NCBI GenBank assembly: GCA_036788295.1
Contig: DAIQNR010000023.1
Span: forward strand, 1 to 64,000
DNA length: 64,000 bases
Origin: JAHQVK01 sp036788295
GTDB lineage: Bacteria; Myxococcota; Kuafuiibacteriia; Kuafuiibacteriales; Kuafuiibacteriaceae
Reading direction: 5' to 3'
The first letter of the stretch is position 1. Each line of letters opens with the position of its first letter. The position numbers and the translations under genes are program-made. This document shows, in pieces, positions 44,878 to 54,155 of this stretch. Below the pieces are notes generated by a model. That model had not been told where the DNA came from and did no database searches. It saw nothing but the letters and a program-made list of their open reading frames with translations.

Positions 44878-46743
44878 ATGAGTGAACGAGCGTCCCCACC
44901 CGACGGTTCGGCGGAGGCCGCCGGCCCGGCCGAGCGGTTCAACCTGCAGGTGGCCCCGGTGTTCGGTCCGAGGTTCTTCGTGACCGTCGCCTCCGCGGTG
45001 GCGCTCGTCGCGATCCTGTTTTCCCGGCCTCTGCTCGAGAGCGGCGAGGTGAGCTACCTGGTCGCGCTGCTGGTGCTGTCCGCCGTGGTGCCGGCGGTGG
45101 TGGCGGTCCTCGTAGCCACCGGCCGGCAGCGCCGCCGCCTCAGCATCGAGGTGCTCCCCGACCGGGTCAATCTGCCCACGGGCGGGCCGGGTTTCGTGCC
45201 GGTTCGCTACCGGGATCTCACCGCGCTCTTTCTGCAGAAAGGGGCGCTCGGGGGGTTTCTGTACATCTCCACCGCCGAGCGAGAGATGATCTTTCCGCTG
45301 CGCCTGTTTTCGGCCGACGACGCCGAGCGGCTGTTTCGCGCGCTGCGGCAGCGCATCGCCGGGGTCGAGCCGGACGGTCCGCGCCGGCTCGACGCCATCG
45401 ACCGAATGGCGAAAGTGGCCGACCGCGCCTACGGGCGCCGGCCGGTGGTGACATGGGCGGCGGTGCTGGTGATGGGCCTCGTGCACCTCTTTCTCCTCTC
45501 CACCGGCCGGCTCGACGGGGCTCTGTCGGTGGCTGGGCTCGGCGCCGCGTCCCCCGAGCTCGCCGAGGCGGCCGGGCCCTACGTCGCGTTCACCTCGAAC
45601 TGGGTGCACGGCTGGCGGTTTCAGCCGCTGCTCGTCCTTCCTGGCTTCTTCGTCGTCGGCACCCTGGTCGAGCGGCTGCTCGGGCACGGCGTGGCAGCCG
45701 CCACCTTGCTCTTGTCGGCGACGGTCGGAGGCCTCGCCGCGGCGTACTACCCGGGCTCCACCCTTCAGGCGGGAGCGCTGGTCCCGGCCGCCGGCCTCGC
45801 CGGCACGCTCGCGTTCACCGCGCAGCGGTACCGGGGCCGAATGCCGCTCGGGTTTCGGCTGAGCGGCCCGTGGTGGGCCTGGGTGGGGACGCTCGGGGCG
45901 GTCGCGGCGCTCGTCCATGGGGTCTCGGTGCCGGCGGTGGCGCTCGCGCTGCTCGCCGGGGTCGCGGTGGCAGCGTGGGTCCTCGACGACGACCCGGAGC
46001 TGCCGCTCGCGTTCAGCCCGAGCGCGCTGGTGCCGGCGTCGGCGGTGCTGGCGTCGCTGCACGTGGGGGCGGTCGGGTGGGCGCTCGTGGACCTCCCCGG
46101 GAGGGGACCGGAGCTCGAGCGCATCGTCGTGGAGGCCCACGGGGACGCTCGCCGCCTTCACGAGCTCTCGTGGCAGGTGGCCACTTCGGCGGCAGAGCCG
46201 AGCGAAGAGCAGCTCGAGCTCGCGCTGCTCGCCGCCGAGCGCTCGGTGCGGCTCGAGAAGAACGCGCTGCTCCGGCTCGTGTACAAGGACGGGCTCGCCA
46301 CCGTGCACCACCGCGCCGGGCGGGCCGAAGAGGCAGCGCGCATCGAGCGTGCGGTGCTCGAAGAGCGGCCGGAGTCGGTGACCGCGGCCACGCAGCTCGC
46401 TCGGTTCATCGAGTCGGCCCCTGAGCCGCTCGTCCCCGAGGCCCTGCGGGCGATGACGACGACGGTGCGGCTCGACGAGGGCGAGTCGCTCGTGGCCTTC
46501 ATCGAGCTGTCGGAGCCGCTCGAGCAGCCGCACATCCTGTACGCTCCGCTTCGCGCCGAGGGACAACTCGCGGGGCTCCTGCGGGTCCCGCTCGCCGCCC
46601 ACACCCGGAGCTCGAGCGTCGCCGTGGAGTCGGTCGGCGACCGAAAGAAGGCCGAGGTGGAGGTCCGCCCCGGCTACGTCGTGCCCGGCCGGGCCTCGGG
46701 CAAGGTGTGGCCGGCGGCCCCGGGGTTTCTCGATTTCCCCTGA
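44878..46743 (+). CDS. rhomboid-fold membrane protein lacking the catalytic serine
   Basis: A 621-residue protein with an N-terminal pair of membrane helices, a soluble insert, then a rhomboid-like core (about 195-370): FTSNWVHGWRFQPLLVLPGFF matches the rhomboid H...N segment, VVGTLVERLLG matches its G...LE helix, and the GxSG motif reads GLAG (306-309), with Ala at the serine position. A His347 in ALVHGVSVPA may be the partner histidine. Loss of the serine makes proteolysis unlikely; pseudo-rhomboids act instead as binding or trafficking proteins. The C-terminal 210 residues hold helical repeats, then a beta-rich end. The start is uncertain: ATG 44878 is given, with in-frame ATGs at 44851 and 44866. 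The 233 bases upstream show no gene. Confidence 0.7.
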   Translation: MSERASPPDGSAEAAGPAERFNLQVAPVFGPRFFVTVASAVALVAILFSRPLLESGEVSYLVALLVLSAVVPAVVAVLVATGRQRRRLSIEVLPDRVNLPTGGPGFVPVRYRDLTALFLQKGALGGFLYISTAEREMIFPLRLFSADDAERLFRALRQRIAGVEPDGPRRLDAIDRMAKVADRAYGRRPVVTWAAVLVMGLVHLFLLSTGRLDGALSVAGLGAASPELAEAAGPYVAFTSNWVHGWRFQPLLVLPGFFVVGTLVERLLGHGVAAATLLLSATVGGLAAAYYPGSTLQAGALVPAAGLAGTLAFTAQRYRGRMPLGFRLSGPWWAWVGTLGAVAALVHGVSVPAVALALLAGVAVAAWVLDDDPELPLAFSPSALVPASAVLASLHVGAVGWALVDLPGRGPELERIVVEAHGDARRLHELSWQVATSAAEPSEEQLELALLAAERSVRLEKNALLRLVYKDGLATVHHRAGRAEEAARIERAVLEERPESVTAATQLARFIESAPEPLVPEALRAMTTTVRLDEGESLVAFIELSEPLEQPHILYAPLRAEGQLAGLLRVPLAAHTRSSSVAVESVGDRKKAEVEVRPGYVVPGRASGKVWPAAPGFLDFP

Positions 46744-46799
46744 CGCCCAGCGACAAGCCCGGCCTTGACCGGAGTCCGGGCCCGGCCGACCGTCTGTCC

Positions 46800-47852
46800 A
46801 TGCTGCGTTATCGCCTGCTCGGCCCCTCCGGTCTTCGCGTGTCCGAGCTCTGCCTCGGCACGATGAGCTTCGGGGACCACTGGGGCTTTGGAGCGGACGC
46901 CGCCACCAGCCACCGGATCCTGTCTGCCTACGAAGCGAGCGGGGGCAACTTCCTCGACACCGCCAACAAGTACCACGGGGGCCAGACCGAAGAGATCGTC
47001 GGCGCGTGGCTCGAGGGCCGGCGGCACCGGCACGTCGTGGCCACGAAATACACGCTGGCCATGGATCCGCAGGACCCGAACACCGCCGGCAACCATCGCA
47101 AGAACATGGTGCGGAGCGTGGAGCACAGCCTCGGGCGGCTCCGCACCGATTACATCGATCTGTTGTGGGTTCACGCCTTCGATCGGCTGACCCCGTACGC
47201 GGAGACGATGCGGGCGCTCGATGACCTCGTCCGTTCGGGCAAGGTGCTCTACGTCGGGGTGAGCGACAGCCCAGCGTGGGTGGTGTCGGCCTCGAACCAG
47301 CTCGCCGAGCTTCGAGGGTGGTCGGCGTATGTCGGTCTTCAGATCGAATACAGCCTCATCGAGCGGACGGTCGAGCGGGAGCTGCTGCCGATGGCCGAGC
47401 ACTTCGGGCTGTCGGTGTTGGCCTGGGCGCCGCTGGCCGCCGGGGTGCTCACCGGGAAATACACCCGTGGCGGCGACAACGACTCGCTGCGGGCGGCGGG
47501 CAACGCGGCCCGGGGCCGCACCTCGGAGCGGGTGCTCGCGATCGCCCGGGAGGTGGACGCGGTCGCCGATGAGCTGGGCAAGACCTCGGCGCAGGTCGCC
47601 ACCGCTTGGGTGGCCGCCCGGAGCTACCGGTGCATCCCGATCGTGGGCGCCCGGACGGTGGAGCAAATCGAAGACACGCTGGGCTCGGCCGAGGTCGAGC
47701 TCGGGCCCGAGCACCAAAAGCGGCTCGACGATGCGAGCCGACCGAGCCTCGGTTTTCCCCACGAGTTTCTCGGCTCGGACACGGTCCTCGACCTGATCGA
47801 GAGCGAGGCCCGAGGCCGCATCGTCCGTCCCCCGGTGCAGCGGCGCGGATGA
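46800..47852 (+). CDS. aldo/keto reductase
   Basis: A 350-residue TIM-barrel reductase. The active-site tetrad is recognisable: Asp and Tyr in NFLDTANKYHGGQTEEIVG, Lys in VVATKYTLAM and His in LLWVHAFDRLTP. The NADPH-binding end has PLAAGVLTGKYT and VGARTVEQIEDTLGSAEVEL. It belongs to the AKR group with broad carbonyl substrates; the true one is unknown. The start is the ATG at 46800, giving MLRYRLLGPSGLRVSELCLGTM. The stop overlaps the next start as ATGA, coupling it to a metallophosphoesterase. Confidence 0.92.
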   Translation: MLRYRLLGPSGLRVSELCLGTMSFGDHWGFGADAATSHRILSAYEASGGNFLDTANKYHGGQTEEIVGAWLEGRRHRHVVATKYTLAMDPQDPNTAGNHRKNMVRSVEHSLGRLRTDYIDLLWVHAFDRLTPYAETMRALDDLVRSGKVLYVGVSDSPAWVVSASNQLAELRGWSAYVGLQIEYSLIERTVERELLPMAEHFGLSVLAWAPLAAGVLTGKYTRGGDNDSLRAAGNAARGRTSERVLAIAREVDAVADELGKTSAQVATAWVAARSYRCIPIVGARTVEQIEDTLGSAEVELGPEHQKRLDDASRPSLGFPHEFLGSDTVLDLIESEARGRIVRPPVQRRG

Positions 47853-48742
47853 CCGGGACCGTAGTCCTGGGGGTGCTCGGGGACATTCACACCCAGTTCG
47901 ACCAGCTCGACGCCGACGTCCTCGACGCCCAGGCGTACGACGCGATCCTCGCCGTGGGGGACCTCGCGTCCCTGCGGCCGGGCACCGACATCGAGACCGC
48001 GCGGGGGCTCGCCGCCCTGAAGACGAGGACCTTCGTTCACCCGGGCAACCACGACGCCACCACCCCGGCCCAGCTCTTCGCCGAGGTGACCGGGTCCGAT
48101 TTTCTCGCCGAGTGGTGCGCCCAAGGCCAAGCCGAGCGGGTGGCGGAGCTTCGCGCTGCGCTCGGCCTGCACACGCTCACCGGCTACTCCCGTCACTCGG
48201 TGGGCGGCCTCAGCGTGGTGGCGGGCCGGCCCCACAGCTTCGGCGGCACCAGGCTCGGCTGCGCCGCGTACCTCGAGCGCGCCTTCGGGATCGACGGCTT
48301 CGAGGCCTCGGCGGCGCGGATCGAGGCCCTCGTCGCCGAGGCGCCGAGCGATGTCGTGGTGCTCGCCCACAACGGCCCGTTCGGTCTCGGCGACGGGCCG
48401 GGCGACATTTGGGGCTGCGACTTTCGCAGCGAGCCGGAGGACTTTGGCGATCCCGACCTCGCCGCCGCGCTCGCTTCGCCGGCCTGTTTGCGGGTCCGGG
48501 CGGTGGTCGCAGGCCACATGCACCACCGGGTGAAAGGCACGAAGAACGATCGGACCTGGGCGGTGGAGCGGGACGGGGTCCTGTTCGTCAATGCGGCTTG
48601 CGTCCCCCGGCACCGCGGCCTGCGCCGCCACCACGTCCGGCTCGAGGTGGGGCCAAGCGCGGTGCGGGCCGAGCAGCTGTGGCTCGGTCCAGACGGGCAG
48701 CGCGAGGTGGTCGCCGAGCATTCCGCCGTCTTTTCCTCGTGA
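47849..48742 (+). CDS. metallophosphoesterase family protein
   Basis: A 297-residue calcineurin-like phosphoesterase with ordered metal motifs: LGVLGDIHTQFDQL (DIH), AILAVGDLAS (GDL), VHPGNHDATTP (GNHD), VVLAHNGPFGLG and VAGHMHHRVKG (GHMHH). The AHNGP..GLG segment and overall length resemble a family of cyanobacterial and bacterial phosphoesterases of unknown substrate (the TIGR04168 type). It is translationally coupled to the aldo/keto reductase by ATGA. Start choice is fixed by that overlap. No signal peptide is visible. Confidence 0.85.
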   Translation: MTGTVVLGVLGDIHTQFDQLDADVLDAQAYDAILAVGDLASLRPGTDIETARGLAALKTRTFVHPGNHDATTPAQLFAEVTGSDFLAEWCAQGQAERVAELRAALGLHTLTGYSRHSVGGLSVVAGRPHSFGGTRLGCAAYLERAFGIDGFEASAARIEALVAEAPSDVVVLAHNGPFGLGDGPGDIWGCDFRSEPEDFGDPDLAAALASPACLRVRAVVAGHMHHRVKGTKNDRTWAVERDGVLFVNAACVPRHRGLRRHHVRLEVGPSAVRAEQLWLGPDGQREVVAEHSAVFSS

Positions 48743-48792
48743 ATTCCGGAACCGGCTCGCCGATTCCTCGGGCTCGCCCGTAGAGTCCTCCG

Positions 48793-49788
48793 GTGGTTCG
48801 CTTCGTCGCGGCGCTCCTATCCCTCACCGCCTGCGGGGATCCCAGCCCGGAGCCGGACCCTTGGCGGGAGGCGTTTCCGGCCCGGGACTTCGGCTGGCTC
48901 ATGTCGGTGTGGGGACCGGGGCCAGGCCAGCAGTTCGCGGTCGGGGGATCACCGGGGGTGGGTCGAATGATGGCGCTCGAGGGCGGAGTCTGGTCCGAGG
49001 TGGAGCTGCCCGCCGGGACCCCGATGCTCAACTGGGTCTTCGGCTTTGGCCCCAACGACGTGCTCGCCGTCGGTGAGTCCGGTGTCGTGCTCCGCTTCGA
49101 CGGGGCGCGCTTCGTCCGCGAGCCGACCCCGACCGACGAGGACCTCTGGGGCGTGTGGGGGTCAGGGCCGGGTGAGGTGTGGGCGGTCGGGGGCCGGGGC
49201 CGAGCGGCGGGGCAAGCGACCTTGCTGAGGCGGGGTCAGGACGGTTGGGCGCAGGTGCCGCTGCCCGACGTCGAGCGCCCGGGCGTGAACGCCCTCTTCA
49301 AGGTCTGGGGCACCGCCGCCGCCGACGTCATCGTCGTCGGACAGCGGGGGATCATCCTCCGCTACGACGGCGCCGATTGGTCCGAGGAGGGCGCCGGCCT
49401 CTCCGACGACCTCATCTCGGTGTGGGGCAGCGGGCGCGACCACGTCGTCGCCGTCGGGGGCCGGGGCAACGGGGTGGCGGCGGTCTACGACGGGCGTTCG
49501 TGGCGCCGGTTCACGCTCGCGCCCGAACCCGGACTCAACGGAGTGTGGACCGATGAGCCCGAAACGGCGTGGATCGTCGGCGAGGCCGGCACCGTCTTCG
49601 TGCTCGACACCGCGACCGGCTCGGTCCGCCCGGCCGGCCCCGAGCTCGACCCCGAAGCACGGCAAGCCGACTTTCACGCCGTCTTCGGCGGAGCCGGCGA
49701 GCTGGTCGCGGTCGGCGGCAACTTCTCCCGCCCCCGTGGACCGTTTCGGGGCATCGCCTTCGCCCGGCCGCTCGGAGCCCGCCCATGA
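48793..49788 (+). CDS. lipoprotein with beta-propeller-type repeats
   Basis: A 331-residue lipoprotein. The GTG start gives MVRFVAALLSLTACGD, with a clear lipobox (LTAC). The mature protein has at least five repeats of a propeller-like strand pair: LMSVWGPGPGQQFAVGG, WVFGFGPNDVLAVGES, LWGVWGSGPGEVWAVGG, LFKVWGTAAADVIVVGQ and LISVWGSGRDHVVAVGG. This WG...VWAVG pattern is abundant in Myxococcota surface proteins. It probably sits on the outer membrane. The stop overlaps the start of the di-haem oxidoreductase as ATGA, so the two are made together and may work together in electron transfer or as an anchor. Confidence 0.82.
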   Translation: MVRFVAALLSLTACGDPSPEPDPWREAFPARDFGWLMSVWGPGPGQQFAVGGSPGVGRMMALEGGVWSEVELPAGTPMLNWVFGFGPNDVLAVGESGVVLRFDGARFVREPTPTDEDLWGVWGSGPGEVWAVGGRGRAAGQATLLRRGQDGWAQVPLPDVERPGVNALFKVWGTAAADVIVVGQRGIILRYDGADWSEEGAGLSDDLISVWGSGRDHVVAVGGRGNGVAAVYDGRSWRRFTLAPEPGLNGVWTDEPETAWIVGEAGTVFVLDTATGSVRPAGPELDPEARQADFHAVFGGAGELVAVGGNFSRPRGPFRGIAFARPLGARP

Positions 49789-52094
49789 GGCGCGCCGTCG
49801 TGCTGCTCGCGCTCGCCGCTTGTCCGGGGCCCGACGCGGAGCCGCCGATCGCCGACGGCATCTTCGCTGCGCTCGGAGAGATCCTGCCTACCGCCACCGA
49901 GGACCAGCGCTCGAGCTTCCTTCGGGGCCGAGAGCGCGCCGAGCACCGCTTCACCAGGGCGGAAGGGCTCGGGCCCCACTTCAACACCAGCTTCTGCGCC
50001 AGCTGCCACAATCGGCCCGTGATCGGCGGTTCGGCCGGGCGCTACCAGAACTTCCTCCTCGTCGGCCAGCGCCTGTCCGACGGCTCGAACGTGCCCACCG
50101 GTGTGAACGGAGTGCAACCCTCCCTGCAGCTCGAGGGGTCGCCTCGGCGCCCGCTCGACGAGGGCACCAACCGGATCGCCACCCGAAACCCGATCCCGTT
50201 CTTCGGTACCGGCGTCATCGCCGAGATCTTCACCGAGAGCATCCTCGAGAACGCCGACCCGGACGACGCCGACGGAGACGGCGTGAGCGGGCGACCGAAC
50301 TTCGACCGCGGGTTCGTGGGGCGGTTCGGTCGAAAGGCGCAGACCGTCTCGATCGAGGGCTTCATCCGCGGTCCGCTGTTCAACCACCTCGGGATCACGT
50401 CGGACCCTCTGCCCGACGACCGAAAGGCGGCGCTGCCGGTGCCTTCAGGCGCGCTCGCCGCGGTCGAGGGGCCGGGCCGAGCGGGCGGAGCGGGCGGAGT
50501 GGGCCGAACGGGCAGGGGCCAGGCCGCAGCCCCCGACGAGCCGACCGAAGACGACGACGGCGTCCCCGACCCGGAGCTGTCCGAGGATGACCTCTTCGAC
50601 CTCGTGAGCTTCTCCATGCTGCTCGCCGCCCCCGAGCCGGACCCGCTCGACGCTCCCGCCGCCCGCGGCCTGGACGTATTTCGCAATTTCGGTTGCGATG
50701 CTTGCCACGTCGAGACCCTGCTCGGGCCCCGGGGGCGGGTCCCTCTGTATTCGGACCTGCTCCTGCACGACATGGGGCCCGAGCTCGCCGATGGGGTGGA
50801 GATGGGGGTCGCAGGCCCGTCCGAGTTCCGGACCCAGCCGCTGTGGGGTGTGGTGGCCACCGGACCCTGGCTGCACGACGGCCGGGCCGACACCCTCGAC
50901 GACGCGATCCGGTGGCACGGCGGAGAAGGCTCGGGGGCTCGGGACCGCTACGCGGCAGCCGACGCAGAGACGCAGGCGGACCTCCTCGCGTTCTTGTCGA
51001 GCCTCGGGGGACGGAGGGAGGCGACGCCGGGTCTGCTCCCGCCGGACGAGGTCCCGCCCGAGGAGGGCGAAATCGGCGGGCCTCGCCCCGGAATCGACCG
51101 GGATCGCTTCGCAGCGGGCCGCCGCCTCTTCGACCGCAATTTCGGTCTCGGCGAGGGGATCGGGCCTCGGTTCAACGGCGACTCCTGCCGGGCCTGCCAT
51201 GCCGAGCCGGTCGTCGGCGGCGCCGGCCCCGTCGGGCTCAACGTGGTTCGCCACGGGCGAATGGAGGGGGGCGTCTTCGTCGCCCCCGAGGACGGGACGG
51301 TGGCCCACCGGCTGCTCCACCGAACCGACGCTCGGGCCCCCGTGCCCACCGGCTCCAACGTCTTCGAGATGCGCCAGCCCCAGGCCCTGTTCGGCCTCGG
51401 GCTGCTCGAGCGGATCCCAGAGGCGGCGATTCGGGCCCGCGCCGATCCGGACGACATCGACGGCGACGGCATCCGAGGTAGACCCCAAATCTTGCCTGAT
51501 GGGACGCTCGGGCGCTTCGGATGGAAGGCCGACCTGCCCAACCTCGCCGAGTTCGTCGGGGACGCGCTCGCGGTCGAGCTGGGGCTGACCGTGCCCGCCG
51601 AAGCCGGCCTCTCGTTCGGCCGCACCGAGGACGACGACGATGCGCCCGATCCGGAGGTCTCGATGGAGGTGGTGGACGGCCTCTTCACCTACCTCGATGG
51701 GCTCGCGCCGCCGCCCCGGGTGCGGACCGATCCCGCGGCGGAGGATCGAGGAGCCCAGATCTTCGCCGAGGTGGGCTGCAACAACTGCCACGTCGCGGAC
51801 TGGGTTCTCCCCGATGGGACGCCGGTCCCGGCCTACACCGACCTGCTGCTGCACGAGGTCCAGCCCGCCGAGGCTTCGGGGATCCCCGTACTCGAAGCCA
51901 CCGCCCGGGCCTTTCGCACCGCGCCCCTGTGGGCGGTGGGCCGCACCGGGCCGTGGATGCACGACGGGCTGGCCTTCACGCTGGAGCAGGCCGTAGCCAG
52001 GCATGACGGCGAGGCGGCCGCTTCGGCGCTCGCGGTGTCGATGCGGCCCGCCGCCGACCGGGCCGACCTGCTCGCCTTTCTTCGCTCGCTCTGA
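49785..52094 (+). CDS. four-haem lipoprotein of two di-haem oxidoreductase modules
   Basis: A 769-residue exported protein with a lipobox-like start (LLALAACPG). It contains two copies of the DHOR (di-haem oxidoreductase, DUF1111-type) module. Module 1 has CASCH (71-75) and CDACH (304-308); module 2 has CRACH (468-472) and CNNCH (665-669). Each module also repeats NPIPFFGTGVI-/QALFGLGLLERI-, DGDGVSG-/DGDGIRG-, RFGRKAQ-/RFGWKADL- and LHDG-type segments, so the gene arose by duplication and fusion. The Asp-rich loops look calcium-binding. The linker between the modules is Pro-, Gly- and acidic-rich. The protein is probably a periplasmic peroxidase-like or electron-transfer enzyme; the reaction is unknown. 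It is coupled to the propeller lipoprotein gene. Confidence 0.88.
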   Translation: MRRAVVLLALAACPGPDAEPPIADGIFAALGEILPTATEDQRSSFLRGRERAEHRFTRAEGLGPHFNTSFCASCHNRPVIGGSAGRYQNFLLVGQRLSDGSNVPTGVNGVQPSLQLEGSPRRPLDEGTNRIATRNPIPFFGTGVIAEIFTESILENADPDDADGDGVSGRPNFDRGFVGRFGRKAQTVSIEGFIRGPLFNHLGITSDPLPDDRKAALPVPSGALAAVEGPGRAGGAGGVGRTGRGQAAAPDEPTEDDDGVPDPELSEDDLFDLVSFSMLLAAPEPDPLDAPAARGLDVFRNFGCDACHVETLLGPRGRVPLYSDLLLHDMGPELADGVEMGVAGPSEFRTQPLWGVVATGPWLHDGRADTLDDAIRWHGGEGSGARDRYAAADAETQADLLAFLSSLGGRREATPGLLPPDEVPPEEGEIGGPRPGIDRDRFAAGRRLFDRNFGLGEGIGPRFNGDSCRACHAEPVVGGAGPVGLNVVRHGRMEGGVFVAPEDGTVAHRLLHRTDARAPVPTGSNVFEMRQPQALFGLGLLERIPEAAIRARADPDDIDGDGIRGRPQILPDGTLGRFGWKADLPNLAEFVGDALAVELGLTVPAEAGLSFGRTEDDDDAPDPEVSMEVVDGLFTYLDGLAPPPRVRTDPAAEDRGAQIFAEVGCNNCHVADWVLPDGTPVPAYTDLLLHEVQPAEASGIPVLEATARAFRTAPLWAVGRTGPWMHDGLAFTLEQAVARHDGEAAASALAVSMRPAADRADLLAFLRSL

Positions 52095-52156
52095 CCGGCG
52101 GTCGGGCTCGACACGTCCGGCGCCCCTGGTTAGCCTCTCGCTGGACAGGAGAACGC

Positions 52157-52420
52157 ATGGATCCACAGATTGCGATGTTTTTTCACATGTTTTTTCGGGC
52201 TCTCAGCCTGGTTGTCGTCTTGGACGTGGTCTCCTCGTGGTTCGTCAAGGACCCGAACGGCTTCCCCCGGAGCGTCACCGGCGCGATCACGGGACCGCTG
52301 TACGCCCCGTTTCGGGCGGTGGTGAAGCCGGGCAGCCTCGGCGGGCTCGACCTGGCCCCGCTCGTGGCCATCCTGACCCTCAACCTGCTCGCCCGGGGCG
52401 CTCTCGGCCTCGCGAGCTGA
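52157..52420 (+). CDS. YggT family membrane protein
   Basis: An 87-residue protein with two membrane helices and the YggT pattern: RALSLVVVLDVVSSWFV, then P-rich loop DPNGFPRSVTGAITGPLYAPFRAVVKP, then GGLDLAPLVAILTLNLLARGAL. The L..PFR..VKP..G.lDlsP segment is the family signature. YggT proteins are linked to septum or thylakoid fission, osmotic shock and membrane organisation; the exact role is unclear. The ATG at 52157 is preceded by AGGAG at 52147-52151, a good ribosome binding site. It lies 91 bases before the GH3 gene on the same strand. Confidence 0.88.
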   Translation: MDPQIAMFFHMFFRALSLVVVLDVVSSWFVKDPNGFPRSVTGAITGPLYAPFRAVVKPGSLGGLDLAPLVAILTLNLLARGALGLAS

Positions 52421-52511
52421 TCGCCTCGGTGTCTCAGCCCGTTCGAGAGCGCCATCACCTCGACAAAAACGCTGGCCATTCTCGCGCGGGGGCGGCTAAG
52501 CGAGCGCGGAC

Positions 52512-54155
52512 ATGGTCGAGCGCTTCCGGACCGTGCCCTCCCGACCCCGCACGGATCCTCCTTCGGACGGGAACGGGCCGACGTCGCGATACCGGCGAGT
52601 GCTTCGCGCCTCCCCGTACCCCCGCGCGGTGTCCCGGGCGATGCTGCTCGCGGCGAGGCTGCGCATCCCCCGCTGGGACCGCGCGCTCGACGCGCTTCAG
52701 TCCACGCAGATGGCGCAGCTGCGGGGCATCGTCCGGCACGCGGCTCGCACCGAGTTCGGCCACCTGCACCGTTTCTCGGAGATACGCACCTATGGCGACT
52801 GGGTGAAGCGGGTCCCGCTCGGCGACTACGACAGCTTCTTCCCGTCGATCGAGCGCATGATGCGGGGCGAGCGCAACGTCCTCGTCCCCGAGTTCGTGAC
52901 CCACTTCGGCAACTCTTCCGGCAGCTCTTCCCAAGGCCGGATGAAGTTTCTGCCGATCACCGATCGGCAGGTGCGCCATCAGCAGGGCATGGGGGCCGAC
53001 GCGCTCTTTCGCTATCTGGACTTCCGAAACGACGATCGATTCGCCACCGGCTTCTCGCTCGGCCTGCTGCCTCCGACCACGATGAAGGAGCAGGGGCCGG
53101 TGAAGGTGACTTGCAATCCGGCGCTGATGGTCACGAAGGTGCCGGCGTTCGCCCGGCCCCTCTACATCCCCCACGGCCCGGCCAGAGACGAGCCGAACTA
53201 CGACAAGAAACTCACGATGATCGCGGAGCAGTACCTCGATCACGACGTGCGGACCGTGACCGGCACGACGTGCTGGTTCTCGCTGCTGTTCGACAAGGTG
53301 ATCGAGGTGGCCAACCGCCGGGGGCGCCGGGTTCGCCACGTCGCCGAGGTCTGGCCGAACCTCGACTTCCTGATCGGTGGGGGCGTCGCCGCCGACCCGT
53401 ACCTCCCGGTGATCCGTGAGCGAATCGGCCGCTCCGACGTGGTGCTGGTCGACACCTACAACGCGACCGAGGGCGGCCTGTACGCCGTGAGCGACCATTC
53501 GGGAGGGCGGGGCATGCTCGTGATCCCGGACCGCGGGGTGTTCCTCGAGGCGATCCCGGTCGAGGAGCTCGACCGTCCGGAGCCGACCCGGGTGCCGCTG
53601 TGGGGGGTCGAGCGGGACCGAAACTATGCGCTGGTGGTGACCACCTGCTCGGGGCTCTACGCCTACAAGCTCGGTGACATCGTCCGCTTCCCGAGCACCC
53701 AGCCCCTGCGGATGGAGTTCGCGGGTCGGCTCGCCGGGTGCCTGAGCACGACGCAAGAGCTGACGACCCACGTCGAGGTGCAGCGGGCCATGGAAGCCGC
53801 GCTCGGCGCGTCCGGCCTCCGAACCGTGGACTACGCGGCCGGAGCCGACGTCGGGGTGGGTGGCACCGCGAAATCCCGCTACGTGGTGTTCGTCGAGTTC
53901 GAGGTCGCGCCCACCGACCTCGAGGCGTTCGCCCGGAGCTTCGACGAAGGCTTGTGCCGCGAAAACCGGGTCTACCGGGAGCACCGGCAGGAGGACGCGG
54001 CGATCCTTCCCCCGGAGGTGGTCGCCCTGCCTCGGGGCTCGGTGGAGCGATTCATGCGCGAATCGGGCCGGACCAGCGTGCAGACCAAGTTCCCTCGAAT
54101 CGTGGACGAGCCCGGCCGAGACCTGCTGCGGACCATCGGCGCCGCTTCTTCCTGA
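52512..54155 (+). CDS. GH3 auxin-responsive-promoter family acyl-adenylating enzyme
   Basis: A 547-residue GH3-type protein. Its ATP-binding site is visible as HFGNSSGSSSQGRMKFLPIT (P-loop-like Ser-rich motif) and TYNATEGGLYAV (the Y-x-x-x-E-G motif), with YKLGDIVRFPSTQPL and a C-terminal segment MRESGRTSVQTKFPRIV. GH3 enzymes adenylate an acid and transfer it to an amino acid, best known from plants; bacterial members of this family are found in diverse clusters, with acid and amino acid unknown. The start is the ATG at 52512. The stop overlaps the next start (TGATG). The cluster includes a flippase-like protein, an MMPL exporter and a PLP decarboxylase, suggesting that the product is a lipid amide. 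Confidence 0.87.
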   Translation: MVERFRTVPSRPRTDPPSDGNGPTSRYRRVLRASPYPRAVSRAMLLAARLRIPRWDRALDALQSTQMAQLRGIVRHAARTEFGHLHRFSEIRTYGDWVKRVPLGDYDSFFPSIERMMRGERNVLVPEFVTHFGNSSGSSSQGRMKFLPITDRQVRHQQGMGADALFRYLDFRNDDRFATGFSLGLLPPTTMKEQGPVKVTCNPALMVTKVPAFARPLYIPHGPARDEPNYDKKLTMIAEQYLDHDVRTVTGTTCWFSLLFDKVIEVANRRGRRVRHVAEVWPNLDFLIGGGVAADPYLPVIRERIGRSDVVLVDTYNATEGGLYAVSDHSGGRGMLVIPDRGVFLEAIPVEELDRPEPTRVPLWGVERDRNYALVVTTCSGLYAYKLGDIVRFPSTQPLRMEFAGRLAGCLSTTQELTTHVEVQRAMEAALGASGLRTVDYAAGADVGVGGTAKSRYVVFVEFEVAPTDLEAFARSFDEGLCRENRVYREHRQEDAAILPPEVVALPRGSVERFMRESGRTSVQTKFPRIVDEPGRDLLRTIGAASS

